The notes under the pieces: generated by a model
What the model saw: only the letters and a program-made list of their open reading frames with translations
Told to the model about the DNA's origin: nothing
The model's database searches: none
Shown here: positions 44,715 to 52,874 of the stretch, in pieces
Layout: each line of letters opens with the position of its first letter
How positions within the stretch are numbered: position 1 is the first letter of the stretch
Translations under genes and position numbers: made by a program
Assembly: GCF_000350085.1 (NCBI RefSeq)
Contig: NZ_CAUM01000170.1
Location: 1-64,000 of the forward strand
Origin: Mesorhizobium metallidurans STM 2683
GTDB lineage: Bacteria; Pseudomonadota; Alphaproteobacteria; Rhizobiales; Rhizobiaceae
DNA length: 64,000 nt
Direction: 5' to 3'

Positions 44715-45863
44715 TCAGTCAGGTCTTTCTCAACGATACGACCCTGCGCGACGGCGAGCAGGCATCCGGCGTTGCCTTCACGGTGGCGGAAAAACTTGCG
44801 ATCGCCGAGTCGCTTGCGGCAGCCGGCGTGCCTGAGATCGAGATCGGCACGCCGGTCATGGCGCCGACGAGATCGACGCAATTCGCGCCGTGGTCGCGCG
44901 GAGTCTCCCGGTGCGGCTCACGGCCTGGTGCCGGATGACCTCACAGGACCTCGATGCAGCGGTCGAGAGCGGCGTCCGCGCCGTCAATCTTTGGTTGCCC
45001 GCATCGGATATCCAACTTGCCGCCAAGCTCGCCCTCGATCGGGCAGGAGCGCTCCAGCTCATCGAGCATATGGTCGGGCGCGCAGCCGCCAGGGGCTTCT
45101 TCATCGCCGTGGGCTGCGAGGATGCTTCGCGGGCCGACCGGGATCATCTCGCCCGCATTGTTCAGACGGCGGCGCGCGCCGGCGCAAGCCGCGTGAGGCT
45201 TGCCGACACCGTCGGCGTTCTCGACCCCTTTTCGACCTTCGAGCTTGTCACCCAGCTCACAGCGGAGTCTCCCGTCGACCTCGAATTCCATGCGCATAAC
45301 GATCTCGGCCTCGCTACCGCCAACACGCTGGCGGCGATTCGCGCCGGCGAGCGCCATGCGTCAGTCACTGTCCTTGGACTCGGCGAGCGCGCGGGCAATG
45401 CCGCGCTGGAAGAGGTGGCCGCCGCGATGGCCGTCCTCCATGACGCAGATACCGGCATTGACCTGGCCGCATTACCTGCCCTGGCAGCCGAGGTGGCGCA
45501 GGCCGCCCGCCGACGGACAGCCGCCACTAAGCCGATCGTCGGGGCCGATGTTTTTGCCCATGAATCCGGCATTCACGTCGCAGGGCTGCTGAAGGACCCG
45601 CGTAGGGGCTCGATCCGGCTCTCGTGGGCCGCTGCCGGCGTATCGTCATTGGTAAGCATTCCGGCGCCACCGCGATCGCCCATGTGCTGCGCGAAAGCGG
45701 GCGCGATCTCGACCCGGATCTGGCAGCCGCGATGCTTGCCTGCGTCCGCCGCAAGGCGGACAAGATCAAATCGCGCATCACGGCGATGCAAATGGTCGAT
45801 CTCTATGACCGAATGTGCAGCGGGGCAGCAGGCCAGACCTTGGAATCGAGTGAGGTGGGCTGA
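44711..45863 (+). pseudogene. nifV: Homocitrate synthase gene with two frameshifts
   Basis: NifV makes homocitrate, the organic ligand of FeMo-co. Segment 1 (44711-44860) reads FLNDTTLRDGEQASGVAFT and VPEIEIGTPVM. After GTPVM one base appears lost, and the homology resumes one frame over with DEIDAIRAVVARSLPVRLTA. Segment 2 continues through LADTVGVLDPFSTFELV, FHAHNDLGLATANTL and FAHESGIHVAGLLKDPR. Near 45601-45610 a second indel shifts to segment 3, CRRIVIGKHSGATAIAHVL and KADKIKSRITAMQ. Both flanking segments are well conserved, so the loss is recent. It cannot be translated as one protein. Confidence 0.85.
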
Positions 45864-45940
45864 TGCCGCTTGTCCTCGCCATCAGCCTCAAATCGGAACA
45901 GCAGCAACGCGGCACGACGCAGAAGACGTTCCGCTGTCCC

Positions 45941-46244
45941 ATGGGCTATGACGCCCAAAACCTTGCGGAGATCAAGGCGCGCAATCCGGCCGCGGCCGGC
46001 CCGTCTTCTCATTGGTGCTGGCGGCAAGACCTCGGTCGGGGCCGAGCGCAAGGTCGAGGGCCAATGCGGAGATAGTCGAGCCCATCCCGCTCGCCCGACG
46101 CTGCGAGAATTGGCGACCGTGCGCCACGCCCGGCCTGGGCACCGGATGTCCAGTCCTGTCGACGAAGCGATTGCCTCACTGGCCCAGCGCATTTCGTTCA
46201 TCAAACCGCGGATTTCGCGACTGCAAAACAGAGCGCGTATCTGA
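45941..46244 (+). pseudogene. Serine O-acetyltransferase (cysE/nifP-like) relic
   Basis: The 5' part reads MGYDAQNLAEIKARNPAA, like the start of CysE proteins (IRARDPAA). After an internal gap, frames hold IGAGGKTSVGAE and then ANAEIVEPIP, as in the hexapeptide-repeat end (IGAGAK...GANAVV-x-PVP), and the tail reads PVDEAIASLAQRISFI. CysE/NifP enzymes make O-acetylserine for cysteine, the substrate of NifS. The gene has lost its central part and frame. Confidence 0.6.
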
Positions 46245-46268
46245 CCCAGTCCAACAAGGGAGAATGCA

Positions 46269-46649
46269 ATGAGTTGTTTCGCTGACAGCCGTCCCATCGA
46301 TTTCACCGATATCCTCACGCGACTGAAAGGCCTGTCGTCCGCGGAGGAGTTCTTCGCTGTCCTTGGCGTCTCGTATGATCCGAAGGTGCTCAATGTTTCA
46401 CGGCTCCATATCATGAAGCGTATGGGCCAATATCTTGCAGAGGAAGATTTCTCCGGTCTGCCCGACCAGGTGATTGCCGCGCGCGTGCGCGCCATGCTGG
46501 AACGCGCCTACGAGGACTTCGCGGTTTCCTCGCCGCTCACGCACCGGGTTTTCAAGGTGCTCAAAGACCACGATCCGGACAAACCTCACACGGCAGGCCG
46601 CGCATTTGTTCCGTTCGAATCCGTCCTGAAGCGGTTCGGCAGGGAATAA
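46269..46649 (+). CDS. nifW: Nitrogenase-protecting protein NifW
   Basis: A 126-residue NifW: ILTRLKGLSSAEEFFAVLGV, VLNVSRLHIMKRMGQYL and HRVFKVLKDHDPDKPHTAG. It is thought to stabilise the MoFe protein and to act in P-cluster or homocitrate-related maturation. It follows the nifV and cysE relics at the end of the iscA-nifS operon; AAGGGAG lies upstream of ATG 46269. Confidence 0.92.
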   Translation: MSCFADSRPIDFTDILTRLKGLSSAEEFFAVLGVSYDPKVLNVSRLHIMKRMGQYLAEEDFSGLPDQVIAARVRAMLERAYEDFAVSSPLTHRVFKVLKDHDPDKPHTAGRAFVPFESVLKRFGRE

Positions 46650-46653
46650 GCGC

Positions 46654-46678
46654 GACATTGTTGCGACGCGACAATGTC
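46654..46678. repeat. Perfect inverted repeat GACATTGT-N9-ACAATGTC
   Basis: Lies 4 bp after the nifW stop and 3 bp into the NifA site that follows (TGT of that site is in the right arm). It could end nifW transcription or be an extra regulator site for fixA. Its inner part TTGT-N9-ACAA resembles a NifA site with one base less spacing. Confidence 0.6.
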
Positions 46679-46690
46679 AAGAAGCCGACA
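46675..46690. promoter_or_regulatory. NifA upstream activator site (fixA)
   Basis: TGTCAAGAAGCCGACA matches TGT-N10-ACA exactly, 71 bp upstream of the -24 element. Confidence 0.8.
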
Positions 46691-46760
46691 ATTCGGGCAT
46701 CGCAACGGCGCCTTCAGAAATGACCAGCCGAATTTCAGGGAAAAGAGGCCGCGAAACACT

Positions 46761-46776
46761 TGGCACAAATGATGCA
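46761..46776 (+). promoter_or_regulatory. Sigma-54 promoter of fixABCX
   Basis: TGGCACAAATGATGCA has the essential GG/GC spacing and sits 55 bp before ATG 46831. Confidence 0.85.
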
Positions 46777-46830
46777 GCCAAGAACTCGCACCGCCAGCCC
46801 CGCATCGGGATAACAGCGTAGAGAACGCCA

Positions 46831-47679
46831 ATGCACATCGTCGTCAGCATCAAGCAGGTGCCGGACTCGGCTCAGATACGGGTCCACCCGGTGACGAACA
46901 CCATCATGCGCCAAGGTGTGCCGACCATCATCAACCCTTACGACCTATTTGCCCTGGAAGAAGCACTCAGGCTACGCGACGCTTACGGTGGGGAGGTCAC
47001 AGTGCTCACTATGGGTCCACCCATGGCAGAGGACTGCCTGCGCAAGGCGCTCGGCTACGGCGCTGATCGCGCGGTGCTTTTGACCGACCGCTATTTTGCC
47101 GGTTCCGACACACTGGCGACCTCCTTTGCTCTTTCCCAGGCAATCGCGAAGATTGGCGAGATGTTCGGCCCGCCGGACGTGGTCTTCACGGGCAAACAGA
47201 CGATCGACGGCGACACCGCCCAAGTCGGACCCGGCATCGCCAAGCGTCTCGATCTCTTTCAACTCACCTATGTCGCGAAAATCGCCTCCATTGATCTTGC
47301 TGCGCGCGAGATCACGGTCGAGCGCCGTTGCGAGGGCGGCACCCAGAAGCTGAAGAGCAGGCTGCCTTGCCTCATCACCATGCTGGAAGGCACAAACGAG
47401 ATGCGCCGGGGCTCGATCGAAGACGCCCTGTGTGCCGCGCGCAGCCGGATTGTGAAATGGAGTGCGGCCGAGGCCGGCATTGAAGACCTCACCAAATGCG
47501 GCTTGCGTGGCTCGCCGACCGTCGTCAAACGCGTTTTCGCCCCTACCCCGCGGTCGCAAAAAGCGGTGCAAATTGACACCGCCGAAAAGACGCTGCGCGA
47601 TCTCGCCGACGAACTGATTGGTGCAATTTTCACCCGCCAGCCGGCACTGGAACCGGAACTCGCCTTCGAAGCCGCGTGA
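46831..47679 (+). CDS. fixA: Electron-transfer flavoprotein beta-type subunit FixA
   Basis: A 282-residue ETF-beta-like protein: VVSIKQVPDSAQIRVHPVTN, NPYDLFALEEALRLRDAYGG, and the family string FTGKQTIDGDTAQVGPGIAK. With FixB, FixC and FixX it forms a membrane-associated bifurcating complex that sends low-potential electrons to nitrogenase and others to quinone. First gene of a tight operon with a NifA-type promoter. Confidence 0.96.
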   Translation: MHIVVSIKQVPDSAQIRVHPVTNTIMRQGVPTIINPYDLFALEEALRLRDAYGGEVTVLTMGPPMAEDCLRKALGYGADRAVLLTDRYFAGSDTLATSFALSQAIAKIGEMFGPPDVVFTGKQTIDGDTAQVGPGIAKRLDLFQLTYVAKIASIDLAAREITVERRCEGGTQKLKSRLPCLITMLEGTNEMRRGSIEDALCAARSRIVKWSAAEAGIEDLTKCGLRGSPTVVKRVFAPTPRSQKAVQIDTAEKTLRDLADELIGAIFTRQPALEPELAFEAA

Positions 47680-47697
47680 CGGCAAGGAGCAGACCAT

Positions 47698-48807
47698 ATG
47701 TCGAGCGCGAACCCAGAAACCCCTCGCCCGCCCGCCGGCCGTGCCGGGATGAAGAAGGAGCTGCCCGAGCGTTTCAGGGACTATCGGCACGTTTGGGTTT
47801 TCATCGAGCTCGAACGCGGCCAGGTCCATCCGGTATCCTTCGAACTGCTTGGTGAGGGCCGCAAGCTGGCGGACAAACTTGGCGTCCAGCTCGCGGGCGC
47901 TGTGCTCGGACCGCCTGGAGAAGCCACCCAGAACGCAGTCGCCGAGGCCTTCGCCTATGGCGCCGACCTTGTTTACCTCGTTGAGGCGCCGCTGCTCGCC
48001 GACTATCGCAATGAGCCGTTCGCCAAGGCAATGACGGATCTGGTTGATACTTACAAACCCGAGATCCTGCTTCTCGGTGCGACCACGCTCGGCAGGGATC
48101 TCGCCGGTTCCGTCGCGACGACCTTGCTGACAGGGCTAACGGCCGACTGCACCGAACTCGACGTGGATGCCGACGGTTCACTCGCCGCGACCCGTCCGAC
48201 TTTTGGGGGTTCCTTGCTATGCACGATCTACACTCTCAATTACAGGCCGCAGATGGCGACGGTGCGACCGAGGGTCATGCCCATGCCGCAGCGGGCGGAC
48301 AGAGCGATCGGGCGTGTCATCGCGCACAAGCTGTCGCTAGCCGAGGATGAAATCGTCACGAAAGTGCTTGGGTTCCTTCCGGATAGCCAGTCGGGGACCG
48401 CCAATCTCGCCTATGCCGATGTGGTGGTTGCGGGAGGGCTTGGTCTCGGCGGGGCGGAGAACCTGCAGCTTGTGAAGAGTCTCGCGCGAGCGATCGGCGC
48501 CGAATTTGGCTGTTCGCGGCCGCTGGTCCAAAAGGGCTGGATGCCGGCCGATCGACAGATCGGCCAAACTGGCAAGACAATCCGGCCGAAGCTTTACATA
48601 GCGGCCGGTATTTCCGGCGCCATCCAGCATCGCGTGGGAGTTGAGGGAGCCGATCTTATCGTGGCCATCAACACCGACCCGAACGCGCCGATTTTCGATT
48701 TCGCTCACCTCGGTATCGTCACCGATGCGGTTCGCTTTCTGCCCGCACTGATCGAGGCCTTCACCCGGCGGCTTTCGCCGCACAGTCGCGACAAGCTTGC
48801 GAGCTAA
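47698..48807 (+). CDS. fixB: Electron-transfer flavoprotein alpha-type subunit FixB
   Basis: A 369-residue ETF-alpha-like protein. The N-terminus has FRDYRHVWVFIELERGQVHP; the C-terminal FAD domain contains VVVAGGLGLGGAENLQLVKS and LYIAAGISGAIQHRVG and the closing ADLIVAINTDPNAPIFDFAH. It starts 18 bp after fixA with AAGGAG upstream of ATG. Confidence 0.96.
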   Translation: MSSANPETPRPPAGRAGMKKELPERFRDYRHVWVFIELERGQVHPVSFELLGEGRKLADKLGVQLAGAVLGPPGEATQNAVAEAFAYGADLVYLVEAPLLADYRNEPFAKAMTDLVDTYKPEILLLGATTLGRDLAGSVATTLLTGLTADCTELDVDADGSLAATRPTFGGSLLCTIYTLNYRPQMATVRPRVMPMPQRADRAIGRVIAHKLSLAEDEIVTKVLGFLPDSQSGTANLAYADVVVAGGLGLGGAENLQLVKSLARAIGAEFGCSRPLVQKGWMPADRQIGQTGKTIRPKLYIAAGISGAIQHRVGVEGADLIVAINTDPNAPIFDFAHLGIVTDAVRFLPALIEAFTRRLSPHSRDKLAS

Positions 48808-48812
48808 GGCAG

Positions 48813-50126
48813 ATGCAGATGATCAAGGAAGAGTTCGACGCCATTGTCATCGGCGCCGGCATGTCCGGGAACGCAGCTGCCTACACTATGGCAAGCGACG
48901 GCTTGAAGGTACTCCAGTTGGAGCGGGGTGAATATCCGGGCTCCAAGAACGTCCAGGGCGCCATCATGTACGCGAACATGCTGGAGAAGATCGTCCCGGA
49001 TTTCCGGGATGATGCACCGCTCGAGCGGCATCTGGTTGAACAGCGGCTCTGGGTGATGGACGAGACCTCCCACACCGGGATTCACTATCGGTCGGACGAC
49101 TTCAACGAGGTGAAGCCCAACCGCTATACGATCATTCGTGCCCAGTTCGATAAATGGTTTTCGCGCAGGGTGCGCGGGGCCGGCGCGACGGTTCTATGCG
49201 AGACAACGGTGACGGAACTCGTCCGTGATGCCAAGGGCAAGGTGATCGGCGTCCGCACGGATCGGGCCGGCGGAGCGATCTACGCGGACGTAGTTGTTCT
49301 TGCAGAAGGTGTCTGCGGGCTGCTTGGCACGCGGGGCGGTCTGCGCAAGATGCTCAAGCCGGAAGCGGTGGCACTCGCAGTCAAGGAGATGCATTTCCTG
49401 CCCGAAGAGGTCATTGAGCAGCGGTTCGGGGTCAAAGGGAGTGAAGGCTGCGTGATCGAGGCAGTCGGCACGATATCCAACGGCATGGCCGGGCTCGGGT
49501 TCCTCTACACCAACAAGGAATCGATCTCACTGGGCATCGGCTGCCTCGTCTCGGATTTCGCCGCGAAGATGGAGAGCCCTTACGCCCTTCTCGACGCGCT
49601 AAAAAACCATCCTTCGATCCGGCCGCTGATCGCCGGTTCGGAGGTGAAAGAATACGCGGCGCATCTCATTCCCGAAGGTGGCTACAAGGCTATTCCGCAG
49701 CTCTTTGGCGACGGTTGGGTCGTTGTCGGCGATGCCGCGCAATTGAACAACGCCGTTCACCGCGAGGGTTCGAACCTCGCCATGACCTCCGGTCGCATTG
49801 CGGCTGAGGCAATCATCCAGGTGAAGAGACGCAACGATCCGATGACCAAACGGAACCTCGCCCTTTACAAAACGATGCTGGATAAATCCTTCGTGGTCAA
49901 AGACCTGCGGAAATACAAAGACATGCCAGCTTTACTCCACACTAACGCCCGCAATTTCTTCACGACCTACCCGCGGTTGATGTCGCAAGCCGCGCAGAAC
50001 TTCATGCGTGTCGACGGCACGCCAAAGATCGAAAAGGAAAAGGCGACCACGGCAGCCTTCATCAAGGCGCGCTCGCGGTTGGGGCTGGTCAGCGACGCGA
50101 TCCGCCTGGCATTGGCGTGGCGGTGA
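48813..50126 (+). CDS. fixC: Flavoprotein FixC (ETF:quinone oxidoreductase-like)
   Basis: A 437-residue FAD protein with the dinucleotide motif AIVIGAGMSGNAAAYTMASD near the N-terminus, and GDAAQLNNAVHREGSNLAMT for FAD near residue 310. It passes electrons between FixAB and FixX or quinone at the inner membrane. It begins 6 bp after fixB; ATG 48819 is a possible alternative. Confidence 0.96.
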   Translation: MQMIKEEFDAIVIGAGMSGNAAAYTMASDGLKVLQLERGEYPGSKNVQGAIMYANMLEKIVPDFRDDAPLERHLVEQRLWVMDETSHTGIHYRSDDFNEVKPNRYTIIRAQFDKWFSRRVRGAGATVLCETTVTELVRDAKGKVIGVRTDRAGGAIYADVVVLAEGVCGLLGTRGGLRKMLKPEAVALAVKEMHFLPEEVIEQRFGVKGSEGCVIEAVGTISNGMAGLGFLYTNKESISLGIGCLVSDFAAKMESPYALLDALKNHPSIRPLIAGSEVKEYAAHLIPEGGYKAIPQLFGDGWVVVGDAAQLNNAVHREGSNLAMTSGRIAAEAIIQVKRRNDPMTKRNLALYKTMLDKSFVVKDLRKYKDMPALLHTNARNFFTTYPRLMSQAAQNFMRVDGTPKIEKEKATTAAFIKARSRLGLVSDAIRLALAWR

Positions 50127-50138
50127 GGCACTGACGAC

Positions 50139-50438
50139 ATGACGAACCCAGGGACAAAATTACGTGTCGAGGACAAGCTTTACCAGAACCGCTATCTGGT
50201 GGACTCCGGCCGTCCGCATATAAAGGTGCGACCGCACAAGCAGCCAAGCGCGAATCTGCTCGCGCTGACCCGCGTCTGTCCAGCGAAATGCTATGAGTTG
50301 AACGACAAAGGTCAAGTTGAAATCACCGCCGATGGCTGCATGGAGTGCGGCACCTGCCGCATCTTGTGCGAGACCAGTGGCGAGATCGAATGGAACTATC
50401 CGCGCGGTGGCTTCGGTGTCCTCTTCAAGTTCGGATGA
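50139..50438 (+). CDS. fixX: Ferredoxin-like protein FixX
   Basis: A 99-residue ferredoxin with CPAKCYELN and CMECGTCRILCE clusters and the ending EWNYPRGGFGVLFKFG. Last member of the fixABCX operon, 12 bp after fixC. Confidence 0.95.
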   Translation: MTNPGTKLRVEDKLYQNRYLVDSGRPHIKVRPHKQPSANLLALTRVCPAKCYELNDKGQVEITADGCMECGTCRILCETSGEIEWNYPRGGFGVLFKFG

Positions 50439-50617
50439 TCGGCGTTCGCACCGTTGATGGGTGTGCACCTGTGTACTCCTGAGGTTACGATCGAGCGCCA
50501 ACCTTTGCTTGCACCATATCGCAAAAGGGAGGATCGGGTGAACACTGTGCTTCCAGAATTGAAAAGGAAAAGGCGCTTGGGAGGAGCACCCTGGACCACA
50601 ACCGCTGAGGTGTTTCC

Positions 50618-52372
50618 ATGGCTCACATACGGCCGGATGATCGGGTCAACGGAGTAGGATCTCGAGACACCCTCCGCGAACCGTCCAGCGATGCGATGTC
50701 CCAATCTGATGTCTGGCTCAGGGGAATCTACGAGATATCGAAGGCCCTGACCGCTCCCGCCCGGCTGGACATTACGCTTGCCAATGTCGCGAACACTCTC
50801 CCGTCGTTTGTGCAAATGCATCACGGAGCAATCTTTGTTCTGGACTCTGAAGGTGAGCCGGAGATCGCCGCGAGTGCCGGCAGCGCCCGATCAGGCACTC
50901 ACCCCATCATACCAAAGGCCGCAATAAATCAAATCGTCGCTACGGGCACGCGGCTCGTCATCGCGGACCTCAGCACGTCCGAGTTGTTTCAGGCCGACCT
51001 TCAAACACATCCTGGTGTCAATTCCCTCCCAATGGCCTTTATCGGCGTCCCGGTGAAGGCTGAGGACAGGATCCTTGGGACGTTGTCGATCGTAAGGGAC
51101 GGCGCAAATGGGTCCCGCTACGATGAGGACATCTGCTTCCTGACGATGGTGGCCAACCTCGTCGGCCGCACCATTCGCCTCCATCGCGGCTTGACTAGGG
51201 ATCGTGAGCGGCGCGTCGATGAGCGCTGGACAGCGGAGAATTCGTCCGATGAGGACCGGACCGACCCCGTCCCGCATGCGCCCGTCAAGATTGGGATCAT
51301 CGGGGAGAGTCCCGCACTCAAGCAGGTGCTCGAAACCGTCTCCATTGTAGCAAGGACGAATTCCACCGTGCTTCTGAGAGGCGAGAGCGGCACCGGCAAG
51401 GAGTTTTTCGCGCAAGCCATACATAGGCTCTCGCGCCGGCGGAGGAAGTCTTTCGTCAAGTTGAACTGCGCCGCCCTGTCGGAAAGCGTTCTGGAGTCGG
51501 AGCTGTTCGGGCATGAAAAAGGGGCCTTCACAGGGGCAATTTCCCAGCGCGCCGGCCGTTTTGAATTGGCAAACGGGGGAACGCTGCTACTCGACGAAAT
51601 CGGCGAGATTTCGCCTGCCTTCCAAGCCAAGCTGTTACGCGTCTTGCAGGAAGGCGAACTGGAGCGTGTCGGCGGTACCAAGACGCTGCAGGTGGACGTG
51701 CGACTTATATGCGCCACCAACAGGGATCTTGAGTCGGCTGTCGTAAACGGGGATTTCAGGGCCGACCTTTATTATCGCATCAATGTGGTGCCAATCATCC
51801 TGCCTCCGCTCCGAGAGCGACCGGGGGATATCCCTCGCCTTGCGAACGCCTTCCTCGAACGATTCAACAAGGAGAACCATCTCGAACTCGCCTTCGCGCC
51901 GTCGGCGCTCGAGTTTATCTCGCAATGCTACTTCCCTGGTAATGTCCGCGAATTGGAGAACTGCGTGCAAAGGACGGCCACGCTAGCGCGCTCAAGGACA
52001 ATCGCTCCATCGGATTTTGCCTGCAACAATAACCAATGCCTATCTTGGCTCCTCTGGAAAAGAGCTGATCATTCGCTCAGCGGCAATACCGGCAACCAGC
52101 GCTTTCGAAGCAATATAATGCCCGCCGGATTGCCGATGCCGGCCGGGCGTTTCGGCGCCCCGCAGGATAACGTGCGACCCCATACTGCCGACCCTGCAAA
52201 CGATCCCGCTCTCCCCGCAATAGGCCCGCGCCTGACGGAACGCGACCGGCTGATCGATGCGATGGAGAAGGTCGGTTGGGTTCAGGCCAAGGCCGCCCGT
52301 GTCCTCGGCGTCACGCCGCGACAGGTCGGATACGCTTTGCGCCGACACGGTATCGAGGTGAAGAAATTCTAG
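50618..52372 (+). CDS. nifA: Transcriptional activator NifA
   Basis: A 584-residue sigma-54 activator. Residues about 35-195 are a GAF sensor; residues about 225-460 are the AAA+ ATPase with GESGTGKEFFAQAIH (Walker A), ESELFGHEKGAFTGAISQR (GAFTGA loop) and GTLLLDEIGEISPAFQ. The interdomain region has the oxygen-sensing cysteine pair C-x4-C (ACNNNQC) as in other rhizobial NifA proteins. The C-terminus is a Fis-type HTH (VQAKAARVLGVTPRQVGYAL). It follows fixX by 180 bp without an obvious promoter, so read-through from fixA, giving autoactivation, is likely. Confidence 0.96.
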   Translation: MAHIRPDDRVNGVGSRDTLREPSSDAMSQSDVWLRGIYEISKALTAPARLDITLANVANTLPSFVQMHHGAIFVLDSEGEPEIAASAGSARSGTHPIIPKAAINQIVATGTRLVIADLSTSELFQADLQTHPGVNSLPMAFIGVPVKAEDRILGTLSIVRDGANGSRYDEDICFLTMVANLVGRTIRLHRGLTRDRERRVDERWTAENSSDEDRTDPVPHAPVKIGIIGESPALKQVLETVSIVARTNSTVLLRGESGTGKEFFAQAIHRLSRRRRKSFVKLNCAALSESVLESELFGHEKGAFTGAISQRAGRFELANGGTLLLDEIGEISPAFQAKLLRVLQEGELERVGGTKTLQVDVRLICATNRDLESAVVNGDFRADLYYRINVVPIILPPLRERPGDIPRLANAFLERFNKENHLELAFAPSALEFISQCYFPGNVRELENCVQRTATLARSRTIAPSDFACNNNQCLSWLLWKRADHSLSGNTGNQRFRSNIMPAGLPMPAGRFGAPQDNVRPHTADPANDPALPAIGPRLTERDRLIDAMEKVGWVQAKAARVLGVTPRQVGYALRRHGIEVKKF

Positions 52373-52732
52373 CGTTCTCATGACGTGGAGAACGAGAACA
52401 CACTGCGCCAGCTACGCGAAATGTGTCGGAGCCCGGGCCAAAGCTGTGCGAGCGTGTGACGCTGTTACACCCCCTTCATCACCCGCCCTTGCCGGCGTCT
52501 TGCCGATCGCAGAAAGGAGTCACCCCACTCTCCTGAATCGGAACCATGCAGACCCAGGTGAGCAGTGGCAACTTCACCACGGACGAGTTCGCCGTCGCTG
52601 AGAGCGACATCCTCGTCGGAAGCCATTCGGAAGGAAGGTTGAGGGCGATCACGGCTGAGCGGTCCACGCAGGATTTCTATCTCGAACTGATGTCCGGCCG
52701 GGGTCGTCTTCCTCACCTTCTAAGCATGCCCC
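52373..52732. other. Spacer between nifA and the nifB control region
   Basis: No supported gene. A 75-codon frame at 52546-52773 has a plausible start but overlaps the NifA site and shows no known motif. Confidence 0.4.
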
Positions 52733-52748
52733 TGTTAGGAGTCCGACA
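52733..52748. promoter_or_regulatory. NifA upstream activator site (nifB)
   Basis: TGTTAGGAGTCCGACA fits TGT-N10-ACA and is 73 bp upstream of the -24 element. Its right half overlaps a 20-bp perfect palindrome at 52742-52761 (TCCGACAAAGCTTTGTCGGA). Confidence 0.8.
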
Positions 52749-52820
52749 AAGCTTTGTCGGAGCAACTCCATGATATCCGACGTGCAAAGCCAATGGGTGA
52801 GCTAGCGCCACCTTTTCAGT

Positions 52821-52836
52821 TGGCATTGCTCTTGCG
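52821..52836 (+). promoter_or_regulatory. Sigma-54 promoter of nifB-fdxN-nifZT
   Basis: TGGCATTGCTCTTGCG shows the GG/GC core with correct spacing, 39 bp before ATG 52875. Confidence 0.85.
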
Positions 52837-52874
52837 CTTCGAACCGCGACGTTAACCCGTAACGGAGCCGTCCA

